This document shows, piece by piece, positions 53,128 through 61,756 of a stretch of DNA of 64,000 bases (its first letter is position 1; every line of letters starts with the position of its first letter). A program made the translations under genes and the position numbers. This stretch comes from Chitinophaga niabensis (lineage in GTDB: Bacteria; Bacteroidota; Bacteroidia; Chitinophagales; Chitinophagaceae): the NCBI RefSeq assembly GCF_039545795.1, contig NZ_CP154260.1:3105001-3169000 (forward strand), read 5' to 3'. Below the pieces are notes generated by a model. That model saw only the letters and a program-made list of their open reading frames with translations, had not been told where the DNA came from and ran no database searches.

Positions 53128-54792
53128 TTACTTTTTACTAAAAAAAGTTTCGAGTTCACTGTAAAAAGTGTCAAAAATAAGGGGTTTGGATAGAAAACCT
53201 ACCGCACCGGCGGCCAGCATCTCTTCTTTTACGGCGGGGGCTGTTTCTCCCGTAACGCTGATCACCGGGGTGCCATCCAGGGCTTCCTGTACTACTTTCA
53301 GGGCTTCTTTTCCATAGATGCCGGGTAAACCGATATCGAGTAATACCAGGTCCGGCCGTTCATGACTGGCTGCTTCAATACCTTTGAAAAGGTCTGCGGA
53401 AAGGAGCACCTGGCATCCCATCCGCTGTAGCAGCAATTCTACTGCCCGCAGGTTCATCTGATTATCGTCAATTACCAGTACGGTTTTATTGAACTTCTTA
53501 TAGCTGATCTTTTCTTCCAGCTGTTTGATACCCGCTACCAGTGGCAGGGTAACAATGAAGGTGCTGCCTATGCCGGTTTTGCTTTCCACGCGGATATTAC
53601 CACCCATGGACTCCACCGTTTTCTTCACCAGCGGAAGGCCAAGCCCTGTACCACGGTAAGTACTGTGGCGCTGGCTCACATAAGGTTTAAAGATCTGGAT
53701 CCTTTGCTGGTCGTTTAAACCGGGGCCGGCATCTGTGATACTGATCACCAGCTGGTTCTTTTCATTCGGGAATGCTTTGATCTTTATCCCGCTATCCGCC
53801 GCCGTGAATTTCACGGCATTGGAAACAAGATTGCTGATCACGGTGGTCAATTCCCTTTCATCGCTGAGAATGATCTCCGGCAGGGCCGGGGACAGTTCAG
53901 TACTGATCTTCACCTGTTTTTCATCCGCCATCACCTGGAAGGAGGCTGTTATTTCCGTGATTAGTTCCCGCAGATCGAAATTGGAATTCACCAGTTCAAA
54001 CTTGCCGTTTTCCAATGCTGAATAATCCAGCACGTTATTGATCACCAGGGTCATCTGTTTACAGGCAATGTTCAGCGCCTTCACGCGGTCTGCTGCTATA
54101 ACGATCTTATCTGCGCCTTTGCTCTGCCGCAACAGTTCCTCACTGATGGAGGTCACTACGTTAAGATGATTCCTGGTTTCGTGGTTTGTTTTGTTGAAGG
54201 AAAGGCTTTTGGAGATGTTCACATCTTCCAGCGTCTTTGTTTTGGCCATCAGTTTATCGATGGATTCCTTAAAATGTTCCGAATAAAAGTAGAACACCAG
54301 GATGTTCAGTGTAACCACCGCCATAAGCACCACCAGTTTGGTGATCTCATAACCATAATGGATACCCAGGGCTGTTAATACGCTGAATACCGCCAGCAGG
54401 CTGAATACCCTTTGCGGGTTGGTGGTAAATAACAGGAAGGACATGCCTATCAGGAAGATCACGATCAGCTCCACATTGGCAGCAGGGCCCATGATCACCC
54501 CAAAGAATAAGGTGCCCGCACAGTGCGTGCAGAACATGATAAATTTAGCCGTAATGTATTTTCCGGATCTGTTGAAAAAGGGTACTGTTATCAGTATAAG
54601 ACCTTCAATAACAGGGCAGTACAGTAACCGCAGCTGGCCCGTGATAAAAAATAAGATCGGAGCCAGTAAGAAAGCAAACAGGGCTGGTATCGCAGCCATG
54701 ATATTTACGATCACTACAGTTCTCGCTTTTGTTCCATCCTGAGTCTGCGCACCAGCATTAATGACCTTCTTTAGGATGTCACGTGGATTCAT
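53128..54792 (-). CDS. Hybrid sensor histidine kinase/response regulator
   Basis: The 554-residue protein has about six N-terminal membrane helices (residues about 25-172) with short loops and no periplasmic sensor domain. The H-box reads NHETRNHL with His204, followed by an N-box (SNLVSNAVKF), G1 (ITDAGPGL) and G2 (YRGTGLGLPLVKK), then a C-terminal receiver (VLVIDDNQMNLRAVELLL, phospho-Asp in LVLLDIGLPG, Lys in FLSKPL). The kinase therefore passes phosphate to its own receiver and probably on to an Hpt protein encoded elsewhere. It diverges from the SusC gene, with 196 bases between them. Confidence 0.92.
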   Translation of the reverse strand: MNPRDILKKVINAGAQTQDGTKARTVVIVNIMAAIPALFAFLLAPILFFITGQLRLLYCPVIEGLILITVPFFNRSGKYITAKFIMFCTHCAGTLFFGVIMGPAANVELIVIFLIGMSFLLFTTNPQRVFSLLAVFSVLTALGIHYGYEITKLVVLMAVVTLNILVFYFYSEHFKESIDKLMAKTKTLEDVNISKSLSFNKTNHETRNHLNVVTSISEELLRQSKGADKIVIAADRVKALNIACKQMTLVINNVLDYSALENGKFELVNSNFDLRELITEITASFQVMADEKQVKISTELSPALPEIILSDERELTTVISNLVSNAVKFTAADSGIKIKAFPNEKNQLVISITDAGPGLNDQQRIQIFKPYVSQRHSTYRGTGLGLPLVKKTVESMGGNIRVESKTGIGSTFIVTLPLVAGIKQLEEKISYKKFNKTVLVIDDNQMNLRAVELLLQRMGCQVLLSADLFKGIEAASHERPDLVLLDIGLPGIYGKEALKVVQEALDGTPVISVTGETAPAVKEEMLAAGAVGFLSKPLIFDTFYSELETFFSKK

Positions 54793-54988
54793 CAGAGCTT
54801 GTTTTCAATTAGCTGTAGGTTTTCAGAGTTTTGATCAGTGTAACAGGGCAAAGTTAACGCTTCGGATAAGAAATCCTACAGTTAAAACCGATTAATCTAC
54901 ATGTAACACAAAGCCTGACACCCTGAGTCCTTCAGCAGCCTAATTTACATCCCTGCCAGTTGTTTTTTATCAACCAATAAACTGAAAA

Positions 54989-57898
54989 ATGAGACAATCC
55001 CTGAAAGGCATATTATACCTCGTATGCCTGTTATTACCGCTTGTTATGCAGGCACAGCAAAAAACCTTTTCCGGAAGAGTGACCGATGTGAATGGTAACC
55101 CCTTACCCGGTGCCAGTGTGAGCATCCAAAAGACCAAACAAGGCACCATTACCAATATGGAAGGCAGATTTGAGATCAATGCCCCTGAAGGTGCCATACT
55201 TGTAGTCAACTTCACCGGTTTCAGATCCCGCAATATTAAACTCACGGGCGATGCCATATTGGCCATTGTGCTGGAAGAAGATATCGCCAAACTGGATGAA
55301 ATTGTGGTGACGGGGCTGGCTACCACAGTAAAACGAAGAAATGCGGCCAATTCCGTGGCCTCTGTTTCCGCAAAGGAACTAACGGGCGTGGCACCTGCCC
55401 AAACCTTCGATGCCGCTTTAAGCGGTAAAATAACAGGCGCCAACATTGTAGCTAATTCCGGTGCACCGGGTGGCGGGCTTTCTGTTAAACTCCGCGGCGT
55501 ATCCTCTGTTTTTGGTACTACCCAGCCGCTGTACGTAATAGACGGCGTGATCATCAGCAACCGTACCATTTCTACCGGTACCAATGTTATTACCAATGCA
55601 CAAGGCGGTGGCAGTGCCACTTCCGCACAGGATAATGCTACTTCCCGCATTGCAGACATCAACCCGCAGGATATTGAAAATGTGGAAATACTGAAAGGCG
55701 CTTCCGCTTCTGCCATATATGGTTCCCAGGCCTCTGCCGGGGTGGTGATCATCACTACCAAAAAAGGGAAAGCAGGCACTACAAAAGTGAATGTTTCCCA
55801 GGATATGGGATTTATCACCGCCCGTCACCTGATGGGTATGAAATCATTGACGGATGCACAGATCACTGCACGCAGATGGAATGTGGGATTGTACAGAACA
55901 GCAGAAACAGCCGGCAAATTATATGATTATGAAAAAGAGATTTATGGCAACACGGGCTTCCTGCGCAACACCAGTTTTACTGCCAGCGGCGGAACAGAGA
56001 AAACCACCTTCCTTTTCTCCGCAGGCATGCGTAAAGAAGAAGGGATCATTAAGAATACCGGTTATGCCAATAACAGTCTCCGCTTAAATGTGAACCACCG
56101 GGTATCAGACAGGATCAAAGTAGGTATTACTTCTTCCTACACCAATTCCTCTTCTGACCGTGGTATTACCAACAACGATAATACCGGTGTTTCCATTGGT
56201 GTACAATTAGCTTCCATGCGTCCTTACAGGGAACTGCATCCCAATGAGAAAGGGCAATATCCCAATCCCCTGAATGGTAACAATATCCTGCAGACCATTG
56301 CATTGATGAAGAACAATGAAAAGATCAACCGGGTGATCAGCGGTATCAATATTGATGCTACGCTGCAACAATCAGATGTTTCCATCACCAGGCTGGTAGC
56401 AAGAGGTGGCGTGGATTTCTATAACCAGAAATCGCAATTACTGTTCCCCGCCATCCTTCACCTTGAAACAGCTGCAGGTACCGGTGGCCGTAACGTGCAG
56501 GGGAATGCCAACGACCTCAATACCAGCTGGGCCGCCTTCCTGGTGAACACGCTCAGTGCAAAACAATTGTCGTTTGTAACCACTGCCGGTTTAACACACG
56601 AATATGGTTCCTTTGATCAGTTGCTGAATGTGGCTTCGCAACTGGTAGGAGAAGAAACCAGCGGAGGACAGGCCAGCTCTGTAAGCGCACAGCAAACACG
56701 TTATCTTTTCCGTAACGATGGTATTTTCTTCCAGGAAGAAATTGCATTGAAAGAGTTCCTGAATTTCACTGCCGGTGTTCGTTTCGACAGGTCTACCAAT
56801 AACGGGAACTACAAGAAGTTCAATGTATATCCCAAAGCCAATATGTCCTGGAACATTGCTAAGATGGGCAATTGGGATAACAGTACGGTCAATGATCTGA
56901 AGTTCCGTATCGCTTATGGTGAAAGCAGTGGTTTCCCTACTTTCAACAGCCGCTTTACCACATTGCCGGGTATGAGCATTGGCGGGCGCCCGGGTTCATT
57001 GATCGGTATCACTTTAGGAGATGCGGATATTGAATCTGAAAGGCAAACGGAACTGGAAGGTGGTATGGATATCAGTTTCCTGAACGGGAAGATCAGCTTT
57101 GAAGCTACGCTGTACAACAAGGTGATCAAAGACCTGCTGGTGGCAGCTAATTTCCCGGCATCCAGTGGTTTTACCAATCGTTGGGTGAATGCAGGTTCCC
57201 TGCGCAACCGCGGGCTGGAATTAGGCTTAAGGACCATCCCTGTTGACAATAAGTTCCTGCGCTGGAACTCTACACTCAACTTCTGGCTCAACCGCTCCAA
57301 AGTAACGAAGCTCAACGTTCCGCGTTTTGACCAGGGTTCTGCTTTCGGTGCAAACTATGGTACTTTCTTTATTGAAGAAGGAAAATCCGCCACGCAGATC
57401 CTGGCACTTAACGATGATGGTGAACTGCAAAAGTTTGGCGACCTGGAACCGGATTATCAGCTCAGTTTCTACAATGAACTCACCTTCCTTAAGAACATCA
57501 GCCTGCGCTTCCTGCTGCATGCGCGGAAGGGCAGTTCCAATATCAACCTCTCTCAATTACTGCAGGACTATGGCGGCACTTCTCCCGACTGGGATGTACC
57601 GGATGCAGGTGGTAACCCTACAGGCCGTGTGCGCTCCGGGCAACCTTACAGATATGTGCAGGATGCAAGCTATTTGCGCTTCCGGGAAATTGCTTTGTAT
57701 TACCGCCTGCCCCTGGTATGCCGGCATATCCAGAACATCCGGCTGGGCGTTTCTGCCAACAACTTTATTACATGGACCCCGTATAAAGGATACGATCCGG
57801 AAGTATCGAATTTCGGTGCCGGTTTTGGTGCCGGAGTGGATGTAGCTCCCTACCCTGCTTCCAAACGCCTGCAATTCCATTTATCGCTTGACTTCTAA
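54989..57898 (+). CDS. SusC-like TonB-dependent receptor
   Basis: The 969-residue outer-membrane importer has a signal peptide (MRQSLKGILYLVCLLLPLVMQAQ). A carboxypeptidase-regulatory-like domain comes first (about residues 25-105: FSGRVTDVNGNPLPGASVSI, GTITNMEGRFEI, VNFTGFRS). The linker LDEIVVTGLATTVKRRN and a plug follow (VSAKELTGVAP, LSVKLRGVSSVFGTTQPLYV, IDGV, NVEILKGASASAIYGSQASA). The barrel ends in KRLQFHLSLDF with the terminal Phe. All SusC signature segments are present. It works with the SusD lipoprotein 11 bases downstream. No carbohydrate-active enzyme or sigma/anti-sigma gene is attached, so the substrate is open. Confidence 0.95.
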   Translation: MRQSLKGILYLVCLLLPLVMQAQQKTFSGRVTDVNGNPLPGASVSIQKTKQGTITNMEGRFEINAPEGAILVVNFTGFRSRNIKLTGDAILAIVLEEDIAKLDEIVVTGLATTVKRRNAANSVASVSAKELTGVAPAQTFDAALSGKITGANIVANSGAPGGGLSVKLRGVSSVFGTTQPLYVIDGVIISNRTISTGTNVITNAQGGGSATSAQDNATSRIADINPQDIENVEILKGASASAIYGSQASAGVVIITTKKGKAGTTKVNVSQDMGFITARHLMGMKSLTDAQITARRWNVGLYRTAETAGKLYDYEKEIYGNTGFLRNTSFTASGGTEKTTFLFSAGMRKEEGIIKNTGYANNSLRLNVNHRVSDRIKVGITSSYTNSSSDRGITNNDNTGVSIGVQLASMRPYRELHPNEKGQYPNPLNGNNILQTIALMKNNEKINRVISGINIDATLQQSDVSITRLVARGGVDFYNQKSQLLFPAILHLETAAGTGGRNVQGNANDLNTSWAAFLVNTLSAKQLSFVTTAGLTHEYGSFDQLLNVASQLVGEETSGGQASSVSAQQTRYLFRNDGIFFQEEIALKEFLNFTAGVRFDRSTNNGNYKKFNVYPKANMSWNIAKMGNWDNSTVNDLKFRIAYGESSGFPTFNSRFTTLPGMSIGGRPGSLIGITLGDADIESERQTELEGGMDISFLNGKISFEATLYNKVIKDLLVAANFPASSGFTNRWVNAGSLRNRGLELGLRTIPVDNKFLRWNSTLNFWLNRSKVTKLNVPRFDQGSAFGANYGTFFIEEGKSATQILALNDDGELQKFGDLEPDYQLSFYNELTFLKNISLRFLLHARKGSSNINLSQLLQDYGGTSPDWDVPDAGGNPTGRVRSGQPYRYVQDASYLRFREIALYYRLPLVCRHIQNIRLGVSANNFITWTPYKGYDPEVSNFGAGFGAGVDVAPYPASKRLQFHLSLDF

Positions 57899-57909
57899 AC
57901 CATTTATCA

Positions 57910-59211
57910 ATGAAACATATTTTATCATTCGTTTTTGGCGTGACCTGTGTGCTTACTGCCTGCACCCATGAATTCATTCCTAACCCCAACGCCCCCACGA
58001 TGGAAGAGATCATTAAAAATCCCTCCATCTCTCAGTTAAACAACCTGGTAACAGGTTCCGAAGGAGGCCTGCGTGCACAACTGGGCCTGTATCATGATCT
58101 CGTGGGTGTATTTGGCCGTGAATTCTGGCGTTACTCCAATTCAGACAGTCGTAATACAGAAGATCTTTTAGGAAAAGGAAATATTACACTGGACCCTAAC
58201 TCCTATTATGCCGTCAACAGCTGGCTGGCCCGTTATTCCGTGGTAAAGAACTGCAACCTGCTGATACAGGCTACGAAAAATTGCACCTTACTGGAAAATG
58301 AAGCACAAAAGAACGGGTATTATGCTTTTGCCAAAACCATCGCTGCTTACCAGTTATTGCTCAATCTTACCCATACGGATGATCTGGGGATCAGAACAGA
58401 TGTAAATGATCCCAAACACCTGGGGCCGATCGTCAACAAAACACAGGCTTTAACAGACATTGCCAAATTACTGGATGATGCAGATGCGCTGCTGAATAAT
58501 GCAGCGATCATCTTCCCGCTTTCCGATGGGTTTGAGGGCTTCAGTGATGTGCCGGGCTTCAGAAAGTTCAACCGCGCGCTTTCTGCCCGTGTATCCATTT
58601 ACCGGGAGCAATGGCCCAAAGCGCTTACCGATCTCAATGCTTCCTTCCTGGACCTTTCAGCCGGAAGTAACCTGTACGCAGGTGTTTATCATGTTTTCTC
58701 TTCTTCCAGCGGAGACCTCTTAAATGAACTGTACCTCGCACTGGATGGCCAGAGTGATATCAGGGCCGCCCACCCTACTTTTGAAGCAGACCTGGAAGCC
58801 GGCGACGACCGCATCAACAAAACACATATAAGGGCTGTACCGGCAGCTTTTGACGGGTTAACCAGTACCCGGGACGTGGCACTTTATGCCACGCCTGTCA
58901 CTCCGGTGCCTTTCATCCGGAATGAAGAGCTGATATTGATCTATGCAGAAGCCAGGCTGCAAACCAATGCACTGGCAGAAGCGGCGGATGCGTTGAACAT
59001 CATTCGCAGCAAACACAATCTCGCACCGCGGCTGGACCTTGATACGAAAGCGAAACTTATTGATGAGCTCTTAAAGCAAAGAAGGTATTCCCTTTTTGGA
59101 GAAGGACACCGCTGGGTGGATATGCGCCGTTATAACAGGCTGGCTGCACTTCCTATTGACCGTGTGGGGGATGATGTATGGCCGCGTGTACCGCTGCCGG
59201 ATGGAGAATAA
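57910..59211 (+). CDS. SusD/RagB-like substrate-binding lipoprotein
   Basis: The 433-residue surface lipoprotein has lipobox LTAC (Cys18). It contains TPR-like helices (NCNLLIQATKNC, AFAKTIAAYQLLLNLTHTDD) and the closing SusD signature (FIRNEELILIYAEARLQTNA, ADALNIIRSKHNL, LIDELLKQRRYSLFGEGHRW, DMRRYNRL). It caps the SusC barrel and hands over the substrate. It is somewhat short for the family but complete at both ends. A terminator follows immediately, so the operon consists of only two genes. Confidence 0.95.
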   Translation: MKHILSFVFGVTCVLTACTHEFIPNPNAPTMEEIIKNPSISQLNNLVTGSEGGLRAQLGLYHDLVGVFGREFWRYSNSDSRNTEDLLGKGNITLDPNSYYAVNSWLARYSVVKNCNLLIQATKNCTLLENEAQKNGYYAFAKTIAAYQLLLNLTHTDDLGIRTDVNDPKHLGPIVNKTQALTDIAKLLDDADALLNNAAIIFPLSDGFEGFSDVPGFRKFNRALSARVSIYREQWPKALTDLNASFLDLSAGSNLYAGVYHVFSSSSGDLLNELYLALDGQSDIRAAHPTFEADLEAGDDRINKTHIRAVPAAFDGLTSTRDVALYATPVTPVPFIRNEELILIYAEARLQTNALAEAADALNIIRSKHNLAPRLDLDTKAKLIDELLKQRRYSLFGEGHRWVDMRRYNRLAALPIDRVGDDVWPRVPLPDGE

Positions 59212-59214
59212 ATT

Positions 59215-59248
59215 AAAAAGGCTGGTCCGTTGGGGCCAGCCTTTTTTT
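59215..59248. terminator. Bidirectional terminator after SusD
   Basis: AAAAAGGCTGGTCC pairs with GGGGCCAGCCTTTTT (one T-G pair) around a 4-base loop. It separates the convergent SusD gene and the minus-strand gene ending at 59250. Confidence 0.9.
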
Positions 59249-59249
59249 A

Positions 59250-59828
59250 TCAGTTCATTACAACAAAGATCAGATCTTCATAGTCATGTGCGGACACAAA
59301 CATGGGAATGCCTGCCCAGGCTGCCCTGTTCTTATGCTGTGTTACTGTTTGTTTGAAAAGCTGGTATAAGCGCAGGATCACCAGGTATTCATGCAATTCA
59401 CAGGCCGCGCGTAAATTATCATCCCGGTATCCTTCTGTTTTCATGTATTCCCTGTTGGCTTCCTGCAAGGCTTCAAAGCCGGTAATGCTCATGCTCTTTT
59501 CAGACTGGCCATCAAACTCCGCCAGCCAGTTCAGGGTATCTTCTTCTTCTACCGTTTCATACGCAAAGAGGTCTATGAACCAATGTTCATAGTTCACCGT
59601 AAAGGCGTTCATTTCACAAAGCATGGCTTTAATCTCCAATTCTTCTTCTTCCTTCATGGCTTTATAAAAACTATTCAGGAACTGGCCCAGGATGGGCTGC
59701 AGGTGAAGGAGGTCTTTCCCGATCACCTTGTGAAAAGGAGTTTCCGGCAGTTCAGCCAATTTATCTTCCGTATAACGGATAGCAGCATCTATCTGACCGG
59801 CTCTTATCCAATCTACTAATTTGTCCAT
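59250..59828 (-). CDS. Hypothetical soluble protein
   Basis: The 192-residue acidic, helical protein has no signal peptide or membrane segment. Visible features are an Arg/Asp-rich start (MDKLVDWIRAGQIDAAIRYT), an EEEELEIKAML helix, an aromatic segment (NYEHWFIDLFAYETVEEED), and a long helix near the end (ELHEYLVILRLYQLFKQTV). I do not recognise the family. It starts 11 bases after the VOC gene stop on the same strand and is probably cotranscribed with it. Confidence 0.65.
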   Translation of the reverse strand: MDKLVDWIRAGQIDAAIRYTEDKLAELPETPFHKVIGKDLLHLQPILGQFLNSFYKAMKEEEELEIKAMLCEMNAFTVNYEHWFIDLFAYETVEEEDTLNWLAEFDGQSEKSMSITGFEALQEANREYMKTEGYRDDNLRAACELHEYLVILRLYQLFKQTVTQHKNRAAWAGIPMFVSAHDYEDLIFVVMN

Positions 59829-59839
59829 TGCTTGTTGAT

Positions 59840-60193
59840 TTACAGGTATTCCAATAACTCTATCCTGTTGTTAAAAGGGTCTCTGAAAAAACACCTGGAA
59901 CGGCCTTCTATAACAGAGGAATATGAAATTTCAATGCCTTTGCTTTCCAGGTAGGCCTTTGCCGCTTCGAGGTCCTTCACTTCAAAAGCAGGGTGACGGC
60001 CGGATATTGGACCCGGTTCCTCTTCCACAATATGCAATTGAATATTGCCGATATTGAACCATATAGCGCCCCGCGGATGATTGCCGGGGATCTCTTCCAG
60101 CTGTAATATCTCTTTGTAGAATGTTTTGGCTGCTTCTTTTTTGCCGATCGGTACCATTTGCGTAACATGGTCTAACCGCGAAAACTGTATCAT
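59840..60193 (-). CDS. VOC (glyoxalase/dioxygenase superfamily) protein
   Basis: The 117-residue protein shows the paired beta-alpha-beta-beta-beta modules of VOC proteins: RLDHVTQMVPIGKKEAAKTF, then YKEILQLEEI, GAIWFNIGNIQLHIVEE, HPAFEVKDLEAAKAYLESKG and CFFRDPFNNRIELLEY. Metal ligands expected in this fold are matched by His9, His54 and Glu near 114, though the last pair would need alignment. The substrate is unknown. It lies upstream of the hypothetical gene at 59250 in a short minus-strand group. Confidence 0.85.
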   Translation of the reverse strand: MIQFSRLDHVTQMVPIGKKEAAKTFYKEILQLEEIPGNHPRGAIWFNIGNIQLHIVEEEPGPISGRHPAFEVKDLEAAKAYLESKGIEISYSSVIEGRSRCFFRDPFNNRIELLEYL

Positions 60194-60244
60194 ACTTACC
60201 TCAATTAATTCTGCAAAGTAAAGGATAAGGTATGAGAAAACAAG

Positions 60245-60796
60245 TTATTCGCTCTCCGGCAGCAACCAGGCCAGGTTGTTCATATTCAGGCCTTCCAGCA
60301 ATTTGTAGTGCTGATCTGATAAAGTAAGACTGAACAGATCATCATCTGCCGGCACGCTGAAGGGGTCGTTGGGGAGTTCTCTTAAGTATTTGGCCTGTCC
60401 GTATAACACCGGCACCCGGCATTTTTCATAAAAACCCCTGGCTGCTTTTTCACAACATCCCAGCGCTTCTATTTTCCGGCTCTCCATATTGGTTTTGATC
60501 TGGTGCAGAAAGAATTTTCCGTTCCCGTTCCTTTCTTCTATTGATACAAAACCCACCAGTTCCGCGAAAGGATAGATCTCATGCCTGACCCTGATCCTGA
60601 AATCAAAATTAATGCGGGCCACGCATAAGATGGTTGCGCTTACACCTGTGAGGAAATGAAATTCCGAATGGCGGTATTTGTGAATGAAGTCTTTATCTTC
60701 TATGCCCGTCCAGGGTTCTATATCCCAGCATGCGAGGATCGTTTTGATCTCCATGCTGGTTAAGTCTGCAGGTTTTTTGATCAGGTGTTCAGGCAT
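60245..60796 (-). CDS. GNAT-like hypothetical protein
   Basis: The 183-residue soluble protein begins with a helix (LTSMEIKTILACWDIEPW) and a phenylalanine-rich beta segment (SEFHFLTGVSATILCVARIN, FDFRIRV). The middle region, AELVGFVSIEERNGNGKFFL, followed by ALGCCEKAARGFYEKCRVPV, recalls the acetyl-CoA-binding half and closing helix of GNAT enzymes, where a CQ/CEKxAxxFYxKCGF-like phrase is usual. The Q/RxxGxG/A loop itself is not clear, so the enzyme may be divergent or inactive. It diverges from the ArsR gene. Confidence 0.5.
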   Translation of the reverse strand: MPEHLIKKPADLTSMEIKTILACWDIEPWTGIEDKDFIHKYRHSEFHFLTGVSATILCVARINFDFRIRVRHEIYPFAELVGFVSIEERNGNGKFFLHQIKTNMESRKIEALGCCEKAARGFYEKCRVPVLYGQAKYLRELPNDPFSVPADDDLFSLTLSDQHYKLLEGLNMNNLAWLLPESE

Positions 60797-60836
60797 GAAA
60801 TAAAGATAATCGGAAAAAATAAATACCCTAATATGT

Positions 60837-60878
60837 AGCCATTTAACTTCCTTTCCTTATATTTGTAGTCAAATGGCT
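60837..60878. promoter_or_regulatory. Inverted repeat around the ArsR promoter
   Basis: AGCCATTT (60837-60844) and AAATGGCT (60871-60878) are perfect 8-base arms 26 bases apart. They flank the -7 element of the ArsR gene, the layout expected for an operator bound by the regulator itself. Confidence 0.45.
60858..60865 (+). promoter_or_regulatory. -7 element of the ArsR/SRPBCC operon
   Basis: TATATTTG is a full TAnnTTTG match, 18 bases before the ATG at 60884. No good -33 TTG is visible upstream. Confidence 0.5.
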
Positions 60879-60883
60879 TCATA

Positions 60884-61213
60884 ATGGAAAAACGAAGAGA
60901 TGTATTCCAGGCAATCGCGGACCCTACCCGGCGGGAGATCATTCACCTGATCTCCGGGGAATCCCTGAACCTCAACGCAATAGCAGATCACTTTGATTCT
61001 GCGCGCCCTACTATTTCCCAGCATATTAAGATACTAACGGAATGTGGGCTCATCATCATTAAAAAACAAGGCAGGGAAAGGTTCTGCGAGGCAAAGCTGG
61101 ATAAGTTGCAGGAAGTATCTTCCTGGGTAGCACAATACAGCAAGGCATGGAATGAAACAATTGATGCAATGGAAAACTTCTTAAAAAATAAAAAACATGG
61201 TAAAGAAAAATGA
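60884..61213 (+). CDS. ArsR family transcriptional regulator
   Basis: The 109-residue winged-helix protein begins MEKRRDVFQAIADPTRREII, the classical start of this subfamily. The recognition segment is NAIADHFDSARPTISQHIKI and the wing is IIIKKQGRERFCEAK. There is no metal-binding ELCVCDL-type motif, as is usual for ArsR proteins paired with SRPBCC genes. The next gene overlaps it by 17 bases. It probably represses the pair through the inverted repeat at its promoter. Confidence 0.92.
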   Translation: MEKRRDVFQAIADPTRREIIHLISGESLNLNAIADHFDSARPTISQHIKILTECGLIIIKKQGRERFCEAKLDKLQEVSSWVAQYSKAWNETIDAMENFLKNKKHGKEK

Positions 61214-61676
61214 GGATGTACTGATATCCCGAATTGTAGATGCTCCGAGGGAGCAGGTATTCCAGGCATGGACAGATCCGGAAGGCCTGGAACAATGGTT
61301 TGCACCGAAAGGATGCACCATTCATTTTAAACAGATCGATATCCGCGAGGGCGGTACGTTTCACTCCTGTATTAAAAATCCTGACTACAAGGATTGCTGG
61401 TGTGTGGGTACTTACCTGGAGATCGTTAAACCGGAACGTATTGTTTTCACGATGGTGAATGCAGATGAAAAAGGAAATCCGCTTACTGCCGTGGAAGCAG
61501 GTATGGACCCGGAATGGCCAACATCTACCACAGTCACGGTTACCCTGGGTGCAATAGGCAATAAAACCGAATTCACTTTGCATCAGACCGTCAACGAAAC
61601 TCTCGCTAAACGCACCGGCGCTTATCCAAGCTGGCTGCAGATGTTAGATATCCTCGAAGCATACCTGCGCAAATAA
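61197..61676 (+). CDS. SRPBCC (AHSA1-like) protein
   Basis: The 159-residue ligand-binding-fold protein shows ISRIVDAPREQVFQAWTDPE, GLEQWFAPKGC, the middle IREGGTFHSCIKNPDY, IVKPERIVFTMVN and the closing helix with SWLQMLDILEAYLRK, all standard for the START/AHSA1 group. It probably binds a small hydrophobic molecule; no catalytic residue can be named. It overlaps the ArsR gene by 17 bases, an arrangement seen in many bacteria, and is followed by a long inverted repeat that may end the transcript. Confidence 0.92.
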   Translation: MVKKNEDVLISRIVDAPREQVFQAWTDPEGLEQWFAPKGCTIHFKQIDIREGGTFHSCIKNPDYKDCWCVGTYLEIVKPERIVFTMVNADEKGNPLTAVEAGMDPEWPTSTTVTVTLGAIGNKTEFTLHQTVNETLAKRTGAYPSWLQMLDILEAYLRK

Positions 61677-61713
61677 TCAATCATACGGCAAACCCCATGT
61701 GAATGGTGCTGTT

Positions 61714-61756
61714 ATCATTAACAGGCGCTGGCGGATGCTTTGTGCCTGTTAATGAT
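61714..61756. promoter_or_regulatory. Perfect 13-base inverted repeat covering the next start codon
   Basis: ATCATTAACAGGC (61714-61726) and GCCTGTTAATGAT (61744-61756) pair perfectly across a 17-base loop. On the plus strand TATTTTT follows, so it could terminate the ArsR/SRPBCC transcript. The right arm contains ATG 61752, the likely start of the next gene, so it could also hide that start in RNA. Confidence 0.6.

Noticed and set aside
59096..59356. Plus-strand frame across the end of SusD and the terminator
   Set aside because: It is an out-of-frame reading of the SusD gene and of the terminator hairpin with no start signal.
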